From Burkholderiales bacterium (GTDB taxonomy: Bacteria > Pseudomonadota > Gammaproteobacteria > Burkholderiales > Usitatibacteraceae), in contig JAJAYN010000067.1 of assembly GCA_026786225.1 (NCBI GenBank), positions 1-12,848 of the forward strand: a DNA stretch of 12,848 nucleotides, read 5' to 3'. Shown piece by piece: positions 7,172 to 12,848 of the stretch; the stretch's first letter is position 1; each line of letters opens with the position of its first letter. Position numbers and translations under genes: made by a program. The notes below the pieces were generated by a model. It was not told the DNA's origin. It worked only from the letters and a program-made list of their open reading frames with translations, and ran no database searches.

Positions 7172-7199
7172 TGAAACCACTGGTCCGGTTGTGTAAAAT
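7172..7199 (+). promoter_or_regulatory. Possible promoter before the first bufA gene
   Basis: The 178-base gap between the anti-sigma and first precursor gene holds TAAAAT (7194-7199), a five-of-six -10 match. It is preceded at 16 bases by TGAAAC (7172-7177), which resembles an ECF -35 more than TTGACA. I could not find the same pair of elements before the sigma gene, so assignment to the local sigma factor is a guess. Nothing else clear was seen in the gap beyond a weak 5-bp hairpin at 7213-7227. Confidence 0.28.
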
Positions 7200-7335
7200 A
7201 TTTGAATCTGATCGCGCTGGCGGCGCGTAGAATTGTGCAATCGAGTGTGTGGCGACATCCGGAAAGCAGCCGCTTGTTATCCAGCCCGCGACCGTACTGT
7301 CTAAAACTTTCCAATCACGTAAAAAGGAGCTCAAC

Positions 7336-7635
7336 ATGAACAGCAAATTAATCATTTCCTCGGCAATCGCCGGACTCGTCGCCCTCGGCGCGGTCAGCGG
7401 CAGCGCCATGGCACAGGATAAACCAGCGGCCGCGAAGGAAAAATGCTTTGGCGTAGCCAAGAAAGCGGCTAACGATTGCGGAACCGCCAAACACTCGTGC
7501 GCAGGTCAGGCTGCTGCCGACAATGTGCCTGAAGAGTGGAAATTCGTCGCAAAAGGCACGTGTGAAAAAATGGGTGGCAAGCTCAAGGTGGCTGCCAACG
7601 ACGCCAAGGCTGCTCCTGGCGCGCCGGCCAAGTAG
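7336..7635 (+). CDS. bufA1: Bufferin-type RiPP precursor (BufA1/DUF2282), copy 1
   Basis: This 99-residue exported small protein was formerly annotated as a DUF2282 membrane protein. Residues 1-26 form a Sec signal peptide (IISSAIAGLVALGAVSGSAMA, cleavage before QDKPA). The mature part carries four cysteines at 37, 48, 55 and 76 in KEKCFGVAK, NDCGTAK, HSCAGQ and KGTCE, the layout of bufferin-1 precursors. In studied members the MNIO enzyme BufB with BufC converts core cysteines to thiooxazole-type groups and the product binds copper in the periplasm. An excellent ribosome binding site AAGGAG (7324-7329) lies 6 bases before the ATG. The low-complexity Ala/Lys/Pro tail differs from copy 2. Confidence 0.9.
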   Translation: MNSKLIISSAIAGLVALGAVSGSAMAQDKPAAAKEKCFGVAKKAANDCGTAKHSCAGQAAADNVPEEWKFVAKGTCEKMGGKLKVAANDAKAAPGAPAK

Positions 7636-7664
7636 CAAACCGCTCCTCACTTTAGGATAACGCC

Positions 7665-7961
7665 ATGAAAACGACCCAATTGATTATCTCCAGCGCCATA
7701 GCCGGTCTGGTATCGCTTGCAACGTCTGGTCTCACTGTTGCGCAGGACAAGCCCGCAGCGGCCGCAAAGGAAAAATGTTACGGGGTTGCCAAAAAAGGCG
7801 CGAATGACTGCGGTACCGCCAAGCATTCGTGTGCGGGTCAGGCTGCTGCTGACAACACACCTGAAGAATGGAAGTTTGTTGCCAAAGGTACTTGCGAATC
7901 CATGAAGGGTTCGCTCAAAAAGCCAGGCGGCACCACGGAAGCACCGAAGCAGTCATATTGA
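7665..7961 (+). CDS. bufA1: Bufferin-type RiPP precursor (BufA1/DUF2282), copy 2
   Basis: This 98-residue paralogue of the preceding gene starts 29 bases after its stop and has AGGA (7654-7657) as ribosome binding site. The signal peptide covers about residues 1-26 (before QDKPA) and the cysteines are at 38, 49, 56 and 77. From KEKC to GTCE the two proteins differ at only 3 of 44 positions (Phe/Tyr, Ala/Gly, Val/Thr), while the signal peptides and the C-terminal tails have diverged (here KKPGGTTEAPKQSY). This points to tandem duplication with selection on the four-cysteine core. A strong terminator follows 50 bases downstream, before bufB. Confidence 0.9.
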   Translation: MKTTQLIISSAIAGLVSLATSGLTVAQDKPAAAAKEKCYGVAKKGANDCGTAKHSCAGQAAADNTPEEWKFVAKGTCESMKGSLKKPGGTTEAPKQSY

Positions 7962-8011
7962 GGTCCTGGTTTCCCGGCAGTGATTTATTCGCGAGTCCCT
8001 TGAGATTGATG

Positions 8012-8038
8012 CCCCCGCAGTGCGGGGGTATTTTTTTT
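8012..8038 (+). terminator. Rho-independent terminator between bufA copy 2 and bufB
   Basis: CCCCCGC (8012-8018) pairs with GCGGGGG (8022-8028) across a 3-base loop, followed by TA and eight Ts (8031-8038). This is a textbook intrinsic terminator. It lies inside an operon whose later genes are needed to process the upstream precursors, so it most likely acts as a partial terminator that lowers enzyme expression relative to substrate. Confidence 0.88.
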
Positions 8039-8091
8039 GATGCGATCTTGGTCGCCATCCCCTTGCCATTGTGCGCCCAGCCCATCCTTTT

Positions 8092-8967
8092 ATGACGTCA
8101 AAATCGGTATCGTCGATGCCAGCCGCCACTGCTTCAATTTCGTCGTCCGCCGGTATTGGCTTGCGGCCGCCGCACTACCGGGCGATTCTTGAGTTGATGC
8201 CTGCGGTGTCGTTTCTCGAAGTCCACAGCGAGAATTTTTTCGGCGATGGTGGGCAGCCACTGAAATATCTGGCGCGCCTTCGCGAGGACTATCCGATCAG
8301 CACCCATGGCGTCGGCCTCTCACTGGGTTCGACCGATCCGCTCGCGGTCGATCATCTGAAAAAATTGAAACGGCTGGTCGATGCGGTTGAACCGGTGCTG
8401 ATTTCCGAACATCTATGTTGGGTCGGCGTGAACGGACGCTTCCTGAACGATTTGTTGCCTTTGCCTTACACAGTGGAGTCGCTCGCACACGTGGTGCAAC
8501 GTGTGGGAGAAGTGCAGGATTTTCTCAAGCGCGCCATCCTTATTGAGAACGTTTCCAGCTACCTCGAATTTTCTGAGTCAACCATTCCCGAATGGGAGTT
8601 CGTCCGTGAAGTCGCCAATCGGTCCGGCTGCCAGATACTGCTGGATGTAAATAATATCTACGTGAATGCGGTCAATCACGATTTCGATGCGCATGGTTAT
8701 CTGGATACCATTGCGCCGGGTAGCGTCGGCGAAATTCATCTGGCCGGGTTTCAGGATACGGGCGAGGTCCTCATCGATACCCATGGCGCGACGGTAAGCG
8801 ATGAAGTGTGGCGTCTATATGAATATGCCATCCAACGTTTTGGCTGTGTGCCCACGCTCGTTGAATGGGACACCGATATTCCCGCGTTGCCGGTCTTGCT
8901 CGGCGAAGCAGAAAAAGCCAATGGCATCCTTGCCGCACATGCGCAACGAGCCGCGAATGCTGCGTGA
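8092..8967 (+). CDS. bufB: MNIO-family RiPP maturase BufB (DUF692)
   Basis: BufB is a multinuclear non-heme iron-dependent oxidative enzyme (TIM-barrel, DUF692) that modifies cysteines of the BufA precursors in the cytoplasm before export. With the ATG at 8092 it has 291 residues. Family motifs run in order: GIGLR and His28 (21-28), EVHSEN (43-48), THGVGLSLGS (71-80), SEHLCW (105-110), ENVSSY (152-157), LDVNNIYVNA (184-193), EIHLAGF (214-220), DTHG (229-232) and VEWDTDIP (257-264). They contain the His, Asp, Glu and Asn residues that hold the iron ions. A GTG at 8071 and an ATG at 8116 are alternative starts; none has a good ribosome binding site, which, with the terminator upstream, implies low expression. 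Confidence 0.93.
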   Translation: MTSKSVSSMPAATASISSSAGIGLRPPHYRAILELMPAVSFLEVHSENFFGDGGQPLKYLARLREDYPISTHGVGLSLGSTDPLAVDHLKKLKRLVDAVEPVLISEHLCWVGVNGRFLNDLLPLPYTVESLAHVVQRVGEVQDFLKRAILIENVSSYLEFSESTIPEWEFVREVANRSGCQILLDVNNIYVNAVNHDFDAHGYLDTIAPGSVGEIHLAGFQDTGEVLIDTHGATVSDEVWRLYEYAIQRFGCVPTLVEWDTDIPALPVLLGEAEKANGILAAHAQRAANAA

Positions 8968-9736
8968 AACCCAAACCGCGTTCGCGGCATCGTTGATTGC
9001 CGGTGATTCGACCGCCGGCAGCAGAATTCGCGCGGGCAAGTTACCTTCAGCGCGTCGGCTGGAGATCTACCGGCACAATGTCATGTCGAATCTGCGCGGC
9101 GTATTGAAGGATATTTACCCGGTCATTTTTGCGGTGGTGGGCGACGCATTCTTTTTGCACGCGGCAGATCAATTTATTCTCACCCACCCGTCGCGTTCGG
9201 GCGACCTGAATCAGTTTGGCGGCGACTGGTCCGCGTTTCTTGCCACTTATCCGCACGCAACGGATTTACCCTATCTGCCCGACGTTGCGACCCTCGAATG
9301 GGCCTGGCACGAGGCGTTCCATGCAAGAGACGCCCCCGCATTCGAGCTTGGTCGTTTAGCCGGCATTCCGGCTGAAGAGCACGGTGAACTGCGTTTTATG
9401 TTGCACCCCGCAGTGCGTTTGTTGCAATCGCGCTTCCCCATTCTGCGAATATGGGAAGTTAACCAGGCGAGCCATGCTGGCGAGATGGTGGTGGACTGGG
9501 ACTCGCCCGCGAAGTCATTGATGATCCACCGCGATGTTGCTGATGGTGTAAGCGTATTGATCGACCAGATCAGCGATCCGGGCTACGCGTTCCTGCAAGC
9601 GTTGCGGACGTGCGCGACCCTTGGGGAGGCTGCCACGGTGGCGCTCGATATCGATGCCACATTTGATTTGCAAGGATTTTTGCTCGAATCCGTCCAATCT
9701 GGCGTCATCGTCGATTTCGTGAGGGAGCGACTGTGA
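8957..9736 (+). CDS. bufC: MNIO partner protein BufC (DUF2063)
   Basis: BufC is the usual partner of BufB. It has an N-terminal DUF2063 domain thought to recognise the precursor peptide and help place it in the MNIO active site, plus a less conserved C-terminal half. From ATG 8957 it has 259 residues. Characteristic segments are RRLEIYRHNVMSNLRGVL (33-50), YPVIFAVVGDAFF (54-66), SGDLNQFG (81-88) and PYLPDVATLEWAWHEAF (105-121). The start lies inside the bufB end, an 11-base overlap. An ATG at 8939, six codons earlier, is equally in frame and possible. The stop overlaps the DoxX start by GTGA. Cytoplasmic; no membrane segment. Confidence 0.9.
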   Translation: MLRETQTAFAASLIAGDSTAGSRIRAGKLPSARRLEIYRHNVMSNLRGVLKDIYPVIFAVVGDAFFLHAADQFILTHPSRSGDLNQFGGDWSAFLATYPHATDLPYLPDVATLEWAWHEAFHARDAPAFELGRLAGIPAEEHGELRFMLHPAVRLLQSRFPILRIWEVNQASHAGEMVVDWDSPAKSLMIHRDVADGVSVLIDQISDPGYAFLQALRTCATLGEAATVALDIDATFDLQGFLLESVQSGVIVDFVRERL

Positions 9737-10185
9737 ATTTCATCAAAGTACTTTATGCACCGGTCGTGTTTACAGATCGCGTCATGGATTGGATTTCGCC
9801 ATGGTTCCTGCTTGGGCTGCGCGTGTATGTGGCCAATGTATTTTTCAAATCCGGTTTGACCAAGATTCAGGATTTCTCTTCCACGGTCGCCCTGTTCGAA
9901 AGCGAATACAAAGTTCCGTTCATCTCGCCGACACTCGCCGCGTTATCCGGCACAGCCGCAGAATTGATTCTGCCGGCCTTATTGGTGTTGGGTCTCGCGT
10001 CGCGTCCGGTTGCGCTGGTTTTGTTTGTGTTCAATATTGTGGCGGTCATCTCCTACTCGGATATCAGCGAATCGGGCGTAAAAGATCATATGCTTTGGGG
10101 AACCATGATCCTTGTCGTGGCATTTTTTGGTCCCGGACGATTTTCGATTGACGAGTGGCTGAAATCGCGATTCGCGGCCAGATAA
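9733..10185 (+). CDS. DoxX family membrane protein (BufD-like)
   Basis: This 150-residue integral inner-membrane protein has about four hydrophobic segments (near 22-42, 66-88, 91-108 and 118-134). The segments LGLRVYVANVFFKSGLTKI and SGTAAELILPALLVLGLASR mark it as DoxX. DoxX proteins commonly close buf operons; a redox or quinone-linked role has been proposed but the function here is unknown. The GTG start overlaps the bufC stop (GTGA) and is preceded by GAGGGAG at 9721-9727, a strong ribosome binding site. The coupling argues that it works with BufBC. Confidence 0.9.
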   Translation: MNFIKVLYAPVVFTDRVMDWISPWFLLGLRVYVANVFFKSGLTKIQDFSSTVALFESEYKVPFISPTLAALSGTAAELILPALLVLGLASRPVALVLFVFNIVAVISYSDISESGVKDHMLWGTMILVVAFFGPGRFSIDEWLKSRFAAR

Positions 10186-10223
10186 AAGCTGAATCTGCGG
10201 CGGGTGGGGGCGCGTATACGGTG

Positions 10224-10232
10224 TGCTAGCAT
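10224..10232 (+). promoter_or_regulatory. Possible extended -10 promoter of the PilJ-motif gene
   Basis: TGC-TAGCAT (10224-10232) fits an extended -10 (TGn plus four of six TATAAT positions) and would start transcription near 10239, about 23 bases before the ATG at 10262. No -35 is visible at 17 bases. The 76-base gap after the DoxX gene is consistent with a separate transcription unit. Confidence 0.28.
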
Positions 10233-10261
10233 CGGCAAACGCCCCTACAGAAAGCACTTAC

Positions 10262-11092
10262 ATGAAATACCATCTGTCAAAAACCGCCGGACACGCATGG
10301 TGGATGTTCGCCACGGCTGCCTTCTTGCTACTGGCAGGCAATGCCGGCGCGCAACAAAAGGCAAAGCCCACGACCAAGTTTGACGGCCCCGCCGCACTCA
10401 ATGCCGCAGCCCGCCAGCCGATGCTCGCCGAGCGCATTACCAAATCGTTTTCGCTGGTTGGTCAGAAGGTGCTGGAATTTCGCTCCCGTCGGCAACTTGA
10501 AGATTCTGTCAAGGAATTCGAAGCCGGACTGAAGTCCTTGCAGGCGTCGGCGCCCACACCCGAAATTCGTGAAAACTACCAACTGCTGGAACAACTGTTT
10601 GAGGAGTTCAAGGGCCTCACGGGCAAAACGGCTAACCTGGAAAACGCCAAGCCGCTCGCAGAACAAAATGAAGAACTGGTCTGGATCGCCACCAAAGGCG
10701 CGCAATTGATTCAGCAGCACACCAAATCGGCGCGCAGCGATTTGATCGGCACAGCGGGCGAAATGCGTACGCTCACGCAGCGCATCGCCAAACTGTACTT
10801 GTTCCGCAGTTGGGGTATCCGTTCGGACGTCATTGCCAATGACCTGAAGAAAGCCGAAGCCGACTACCGGGCGGATATGGATCGCTTGGTGAAGGCGCCG
10901 CAGAACACCGATCAAATCAAAAGTGAACTGGCGCTGGCTGAGACGCAATGGCTGTTTTTGAAGCAAGCGATAGAGCGCCTGAACGCAAACAAGACGTCCA
11001 TTACCGAGTTGGAGCACGTGTCGAAAGCTTGCGACAATATTCTCGACGTGATGGAGCGGGTGACGAGGCTGTACGAGGGCGTGAAATCCTGA
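10262..11092 (+). CDS. Exported protein with two PilJ/NarX-type N-terminal domain motifs
   Basis: This 276-residue protein has a signal peptide at 1-30 (FATAAFLLLAGNAGA, cleavage before QQKAK), so it is probably periplasmic. The rest is almost entirely helical. Two copies of the ligand-binding helix pattern seen in the PilJ/NarX sensor domain are visible: NAAARQPMLAERITKSF (47-63) and TAGEMRTLTQRIAKLY (164-179). In chemoreceptors and nitrate sensors this module is followed by membrane and signalling domains; here it stands alone with no such domain, so its partner is unknown. The ATG 10262 is chosen over an upstream GTG (10223) because it starts a clean signal peptide. A direct role in the buf system is not shown. 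Confidence 0.8.
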   Translation: MKYHLSKTAGHAWWMFATAAFLLLAGNAGAQQKAKPTTKFDGPAALNAAARQPMLAERITKSFSLVGQKVLEFRSRRQLEDSVKEFEAGLKSLQASAPTPEIRENYQLLEQLFEEFKGLTGKTANLENAKPLAEQNEELVWIATKGAQLIQQHTKSARSDLIGTAGEMRTLTQRIAKLYLFRSWGIRSDVIANDLKKAEADYRADMDRLVKAPQNTDQIKSELALAETQWLFLKQAIERLNANKTSITELEHVSKACDNILDVMERVTRLYEGVKS

Positions 11093-11094
11093 GT

Positions 11095-11112
11095 GTTCTC
11101 TACGCTGAGAAC
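11095..11112. other. Hairpin in the convergent gap after the PilJ-motif gene
   Basis: GTTCTC (11095-11100) and GAGAAC (11107-11112) form a 6-bp stem with a 6-base loop immediately after the stop at 11092. No T-run follows, so it is only a possible terminator or 3'-end stabiliser. Further along, AACGCTAGCGTT (11190-11201) is a perfect 12-bp palindrome that overlaps the restored stop of the opposing gene. Confidence 0.35.
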
Positions 11113-11219
11113 GCGCCACGACAAAGGAATTTAGCCAAACCCCAATATCGGCGCGGCTTACTGGCCGAAAACGGCTGGTGAAGCGCGCTAACGCTAGCGT
11201 TTGGCCGGTGGCTCCAGCG

Positions 11220-12077
11220 TCAAGACTTCCGCCGCAATCGTCCAGCGTGCAGGTGCTTGGCCGCCAGCATCTCGTATCCAGACGCGTATGTACGGCCCCT
11301 GTGTGGTTCGCCTTTTTGCGTTTTCCCGTCGACGTTGCCGACGACATAGGCAAAATCATTGGTACTTGGCGCACCTTGAAGCGTGGGCGTCCATTCCCAT
11401 TGGCCCGCTTGTGCATTCACGTACGCCATGACTGCGGCTTTGCCTACGATGGGAAATTGACCGTCGCGCAACAGCACCGTGTGATCGGTGACACGATCAA
11501 TGTAGGAGAACCGGGACGGGACTTTGTTCGCGTGGTGGACGAAATCCTTTTCCGCGTCGTATACCGGCGCATCTCGTTTTAGCGCGGTCAGGTTCAGCGC
11601 AACAAGCGGTGTCGCTGGCAGGGCATCTGGTGTCGCCGGGGGGTCATGTGAGATGCAGTGATCGATCAGCACTTTCCATTCGACGCTCTTTTGCTTTTGC
11701 CAAACCGAGAAAAACTGGCCGTGCGCGGCTGGCGCGTTCGGGGTGGATTTGCTTGGTCTTATCCACGGCCCGGTGGAGAAGCCGAGATCGCCAGACGCGG
11801 ACAGGATCGTGCGCTGCGATTTCCAGTCCAGCACGATCGGTGGGTCCGTCTGCGCTTGCAACCAGGCTTTGGCGTCAACCAATCCGGGGCGCAACAGCCA
11901 TGATTGATCGGCGAAAAATTCCAGGAACGCGGCGCGCATGCCGTCCTTCACCGAAAACGCCGCGAACTTGCCCTCGTCGCGAGCGAGATCTTTGGCACTG
12001 AATTCAGGAGTGGACGCGGTGGTAACCGTCATGACGAAAAGCGATGTGGCGGTCAGCGCCTGAACAAATTTGCGCAT
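11220..12077 (-). CDS. Exported protein with two NTF2-like (DUF4440/SnoaL-type) halves, apparent 3' frameshift
   Basis: The frame gives 285 residues starting MRKFVQALTATSLFVMTV, a signal peptide ending near residue 22-27. The first NTF2-like half is about 35-150 (FAAFSVKDGMRAAFLEFFAD ... GQFFSVWQKQKSVEWKVLIDH). The second is about 175 to the end (TDHTVLLRDGQFPIVGKAAVMAYV ... FAYVVGNVDG). NTF2-like domains bind small ligands or act as enzymes, and no specific function can be assigned. The last 25 residues in this frame are unlike the family. One extra base near the G-run (plus 11296-11299) restores PYIRVWIRDAGG and a tail ending LEPPAKR, with the stop at 11194-11196, giving 294 residues. An upstream ATG at 12134 exists, but 12077 is preferred because of the signal peptide. 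Confidence 0.72.
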   Translation of the reverse strand: MRKFVQALTATSLFVMTVTTASTPEFSAKDLARDEGKFAAFSVKDGMRAAFLEFFADQSWLLRPGLVDAKAWLQAQTDPPIVLDWKSQRTILSASGDLGFSTGPWIRPSKSTPNAPAAHGQFFSVWQKQKSVEWKVLIDHCISHDPPATPDALPATPLVALNLTALKRDAPVYDAEKDFVHHANKVPSRFSYIDRVTDHTVLLRDGQFPIVGKAAVMAYVNAQAGQWEWTPTLQGAPSTNDFAYVVGNVDGKTQKGEPHRGRTYASGYEMLAAKHLHAGRLRRKS

Positions 12078-12173
12078 AGACAATTGCTCAAGGTTCAGTT
12101 TGGAAACGTTGAGAATGTAGCCCAATTCATGCAACAGCGACGCAACAATTTCCTACCGTGTGTGACCGCCGGC

Positions 12174-12710
12174 TTACAGCACATAGCGCGCCAGGTCTTC
12201 GCTCTGTGCGAGCTCTCCCAACTTTTTGTTCACATAATCCGGCGACACTTCAAAGTCGTCGCCCTGGGCCGCGCTGTCGTAAGAGACCTCCTCCAGTAGC
12301 TTTTCCATCACCGTATACAGCCGCCGCGCGCCGATATTCTCGGTTTTCTCGTTGACCGAAAACGCGATCTCGGCAATCCGCTTTACCGTTTCAGGCGGGA
12401 ATGAGAGTTGCACGTCTTCCGTTTTTAGCAGTGCCTGATATTGCTTGGTGAGGCAGGCGTCGGTCTTGGTGAGGATGGCCTCGAAATCGTCCACTGAGAG
12501 CGATGCCAATTCGACACGAATCGTCAAGCGTCCCTGCAACTCGGGGATCAGGTCCGAGGGCCGGGAGAGGTGGAAAGCGCCTGACGCGATGAAAAGAATG
12601 TGATCGGTCTTCACCATGCCGAACTTGGTGGAGATCGTGGTGCCTTCAATCAGTGGTAGTAAATCGCGCTGCACACCCTGCCGCGAAACATTCCCCCGGG
12701 CACAAAACAC
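12174..12710 (-). CDS. hslU: ATP-dependent protease ATPase subunit HslU, C-terminal part (5' part missing)
   Basis: HslU is the AAA+ unfoldase that feeds proteins to the HslV peptidase in the cytoplasm. Only about the last 170 of roughly 440 residues are present. Diagnostic segments are VSRQGVQRDLLPLIEGTTIS, KFGMVKTDHILFIASGAFH, PSDLIPELQGRLTIRVEL, the sensor-2 region ENIGARRLYTVMEKLLEE and the C-terminus SEDLARYVL that docks into HslV. The Walker A and B motifs are missing. Homology begins at about 12692; the six preceding codons from the GTG at 12710 do not match HslU and the frame meets a TAG at 12740-12738. The fragment abuts a cupin fragment on the other strand, so it is cut by a rearrangement or an assembly join. 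Confidence 0.9.
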   Translation of the reverse strand: MFCARGNVSRQGVQRDLLPLIEGTTISTKFGMVKTDHILFIASGAFHLSRPSDLIPELQGRLTIRVELASLSVDDFEAILTKTDACLTKQYQALLKTEDVQLSFPPETVKRIAEIAFSVNEKTENIGARRLYTVMEKLLEEVSYDSAAQGDDFEVSPDYVNKKLGELAQSEDLARYVL

Positions 12711-12797
12711 AACGTGTCCAATACCGGTGTCGAGCCGCTAAAAATTCTGTGTACTTGCCATCCGGCGTATTCGGATGACGACACCGTAATGTTATAG
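12690..12797 (+). pseudogene. C-terminal remnant of a cupin-domain protein
   Basis: Reading the plus strand from 12690 gives IPPGTKHNVSNTGVEPLKIL, then CTCHPAYSDDDTVML and a TAG at 12795-12797. The pattern PPGTxHxVxNTGxEPLKIL is the second conserved motif and last strands of a cupin barrel protein. The first cupin motif (HxHxxxxE) and the rest of the protein are absent, because upstream of 12690 the same DNA is hslU on the other strand. In frame, a TAA lies at 12660-12662. This is a fragment created by the junction at about 12685-12692, not a functional gene as it stands. Confidence 0.68.
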
Positions 12798-12811
12798 TGA
12801 ATTGTTGAAAA

Positions 12812-12848
12812 ATGAGCCGTAAATTTTCTAAGCTGCGCTACGCAGAAT
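12812..12848 (+). CDS. Possible start of a gene running off the right edge
   Basis: An ATG at 12812, 14 bases after the cupin stop, opens a frame MSRKFSKLRYAE to the window end. The first residues resemble the N-termini of some small HTH antitoxin-type proteins, but twelve codons are too few to decide. A TATAGT (12793-12798) could be a -10 element. I give no function. Confidence 0.22.
   Translation, partial: MSRKFSKLRYAE

Noticed and set aside
7158..7335. ECF promoter shared by the sigma gene and bufA
   Set aside because: I compared the two upstream regions by eye and found no common -35/-10 pair, so autoregulation cannot be claimed from the sequence.
11190..11201. Perfect palindrome AACGCTAGCGTT as an operator or terminator
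   Set aside because: It coincides with the restored 3' end of the NTF2-like gene and is not followed by a T-run. A single 12-bp palindrome is not enough for a functional call.
10328..11416. Long 362-codon open frame on the minus strand
   Set aside because: It lies antisense to the PilJ-motif gene, which has a signal peptide and family motifs, and it runs through the convergent gap. The translation is rich in Arg/His/Gln with no recognisable domain: a shadow of GC-biased codons.
12700..12848. Insertion sequence interrupting hslU
   Set aside because: I first suspected an IS end here. The plus-strand reading is instead a cupin C-terminus, no terminal inverted repeat or target duplication is visible, and the 6-bp CATCCG/CGGATG repeat (12759-12777) is within the cupin codons.
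1..12848. CRISPR arrays, tRNA or rRNA genes, phage or plasmid genes
   Set aside because: No regularly spaced repeats, no cloverleaf-like sequence and no integrase, capsid or replication protein were seen in any frame.

Overview
The window looks like chromosomal DNA of a betaproteobacterium (inference). The grounds are the order of the biotin genes, moderately high GC with most genes tightly packed, and the protein families present. It has no tRNA, rRNA or CRISPR array, no recognisable insertion sequence, and no gene-free stretch longer than about 200 bases.

Left part (1-4341, minus strand): a biotin operon read in the order bioB, bioF, bioH, bioC, bioD. The last four genes are joined by ATGA start/stop overlaps. 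bioD runs off the left edge and bioA is not in the window. A good sigma-70 promoter for the operon lies just upstream of bioB (4371-4399).

Middle (4342-6202): a ComF-family phosphoribosyltransferase and trmL on the plus strand, diverging from the bio operon. An hsp20 gene on the minus strand converges on trmL through a shared hairpin and has a convincing RpoH-type (heat-shock) promoter.

Core of interest (6331-10185, plus strand): a self-contained bufferin-type RiPP locus. It encodes an ECF sigma factor, a small HxxxCxxC anti-sigma protein, two tandem near-identical four-cysteine precursors with signal peptides (BufA1/DUF2282 type), the MNIO enzyme BufB (DUF692), its partner BufC (DUF2063) and a DoxX membrane protein. 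A canonical Rho-independent terminator sits between the second precursor gene and bufB. It should make precursor mRNA far more abundant than enzyme mRNA. From work on this family, the exported, cysteine-modified peptides are expected to bind copper or a related metal in the periplasm. The sigma/anti-sigma pair is the likely sensor.

Right part (10262-12848): a secreted protein with two PilJ/NarX-like motifs, then convergent genes on the minus strand. The first is an exported protein with two NTF2-like halves and an apparent one-base frameshift near its 3' end. The second is the C-terminal part of hslU. At about 12685-12692 the hslU reading frame stops matching its family, and the C-terminal end of a cupin gene begins at the same place on the opposite strand. 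This is a rearrangement breakpoint or an assembly chimera. After the cupin remnant a possible new gene starts and runs off the window.
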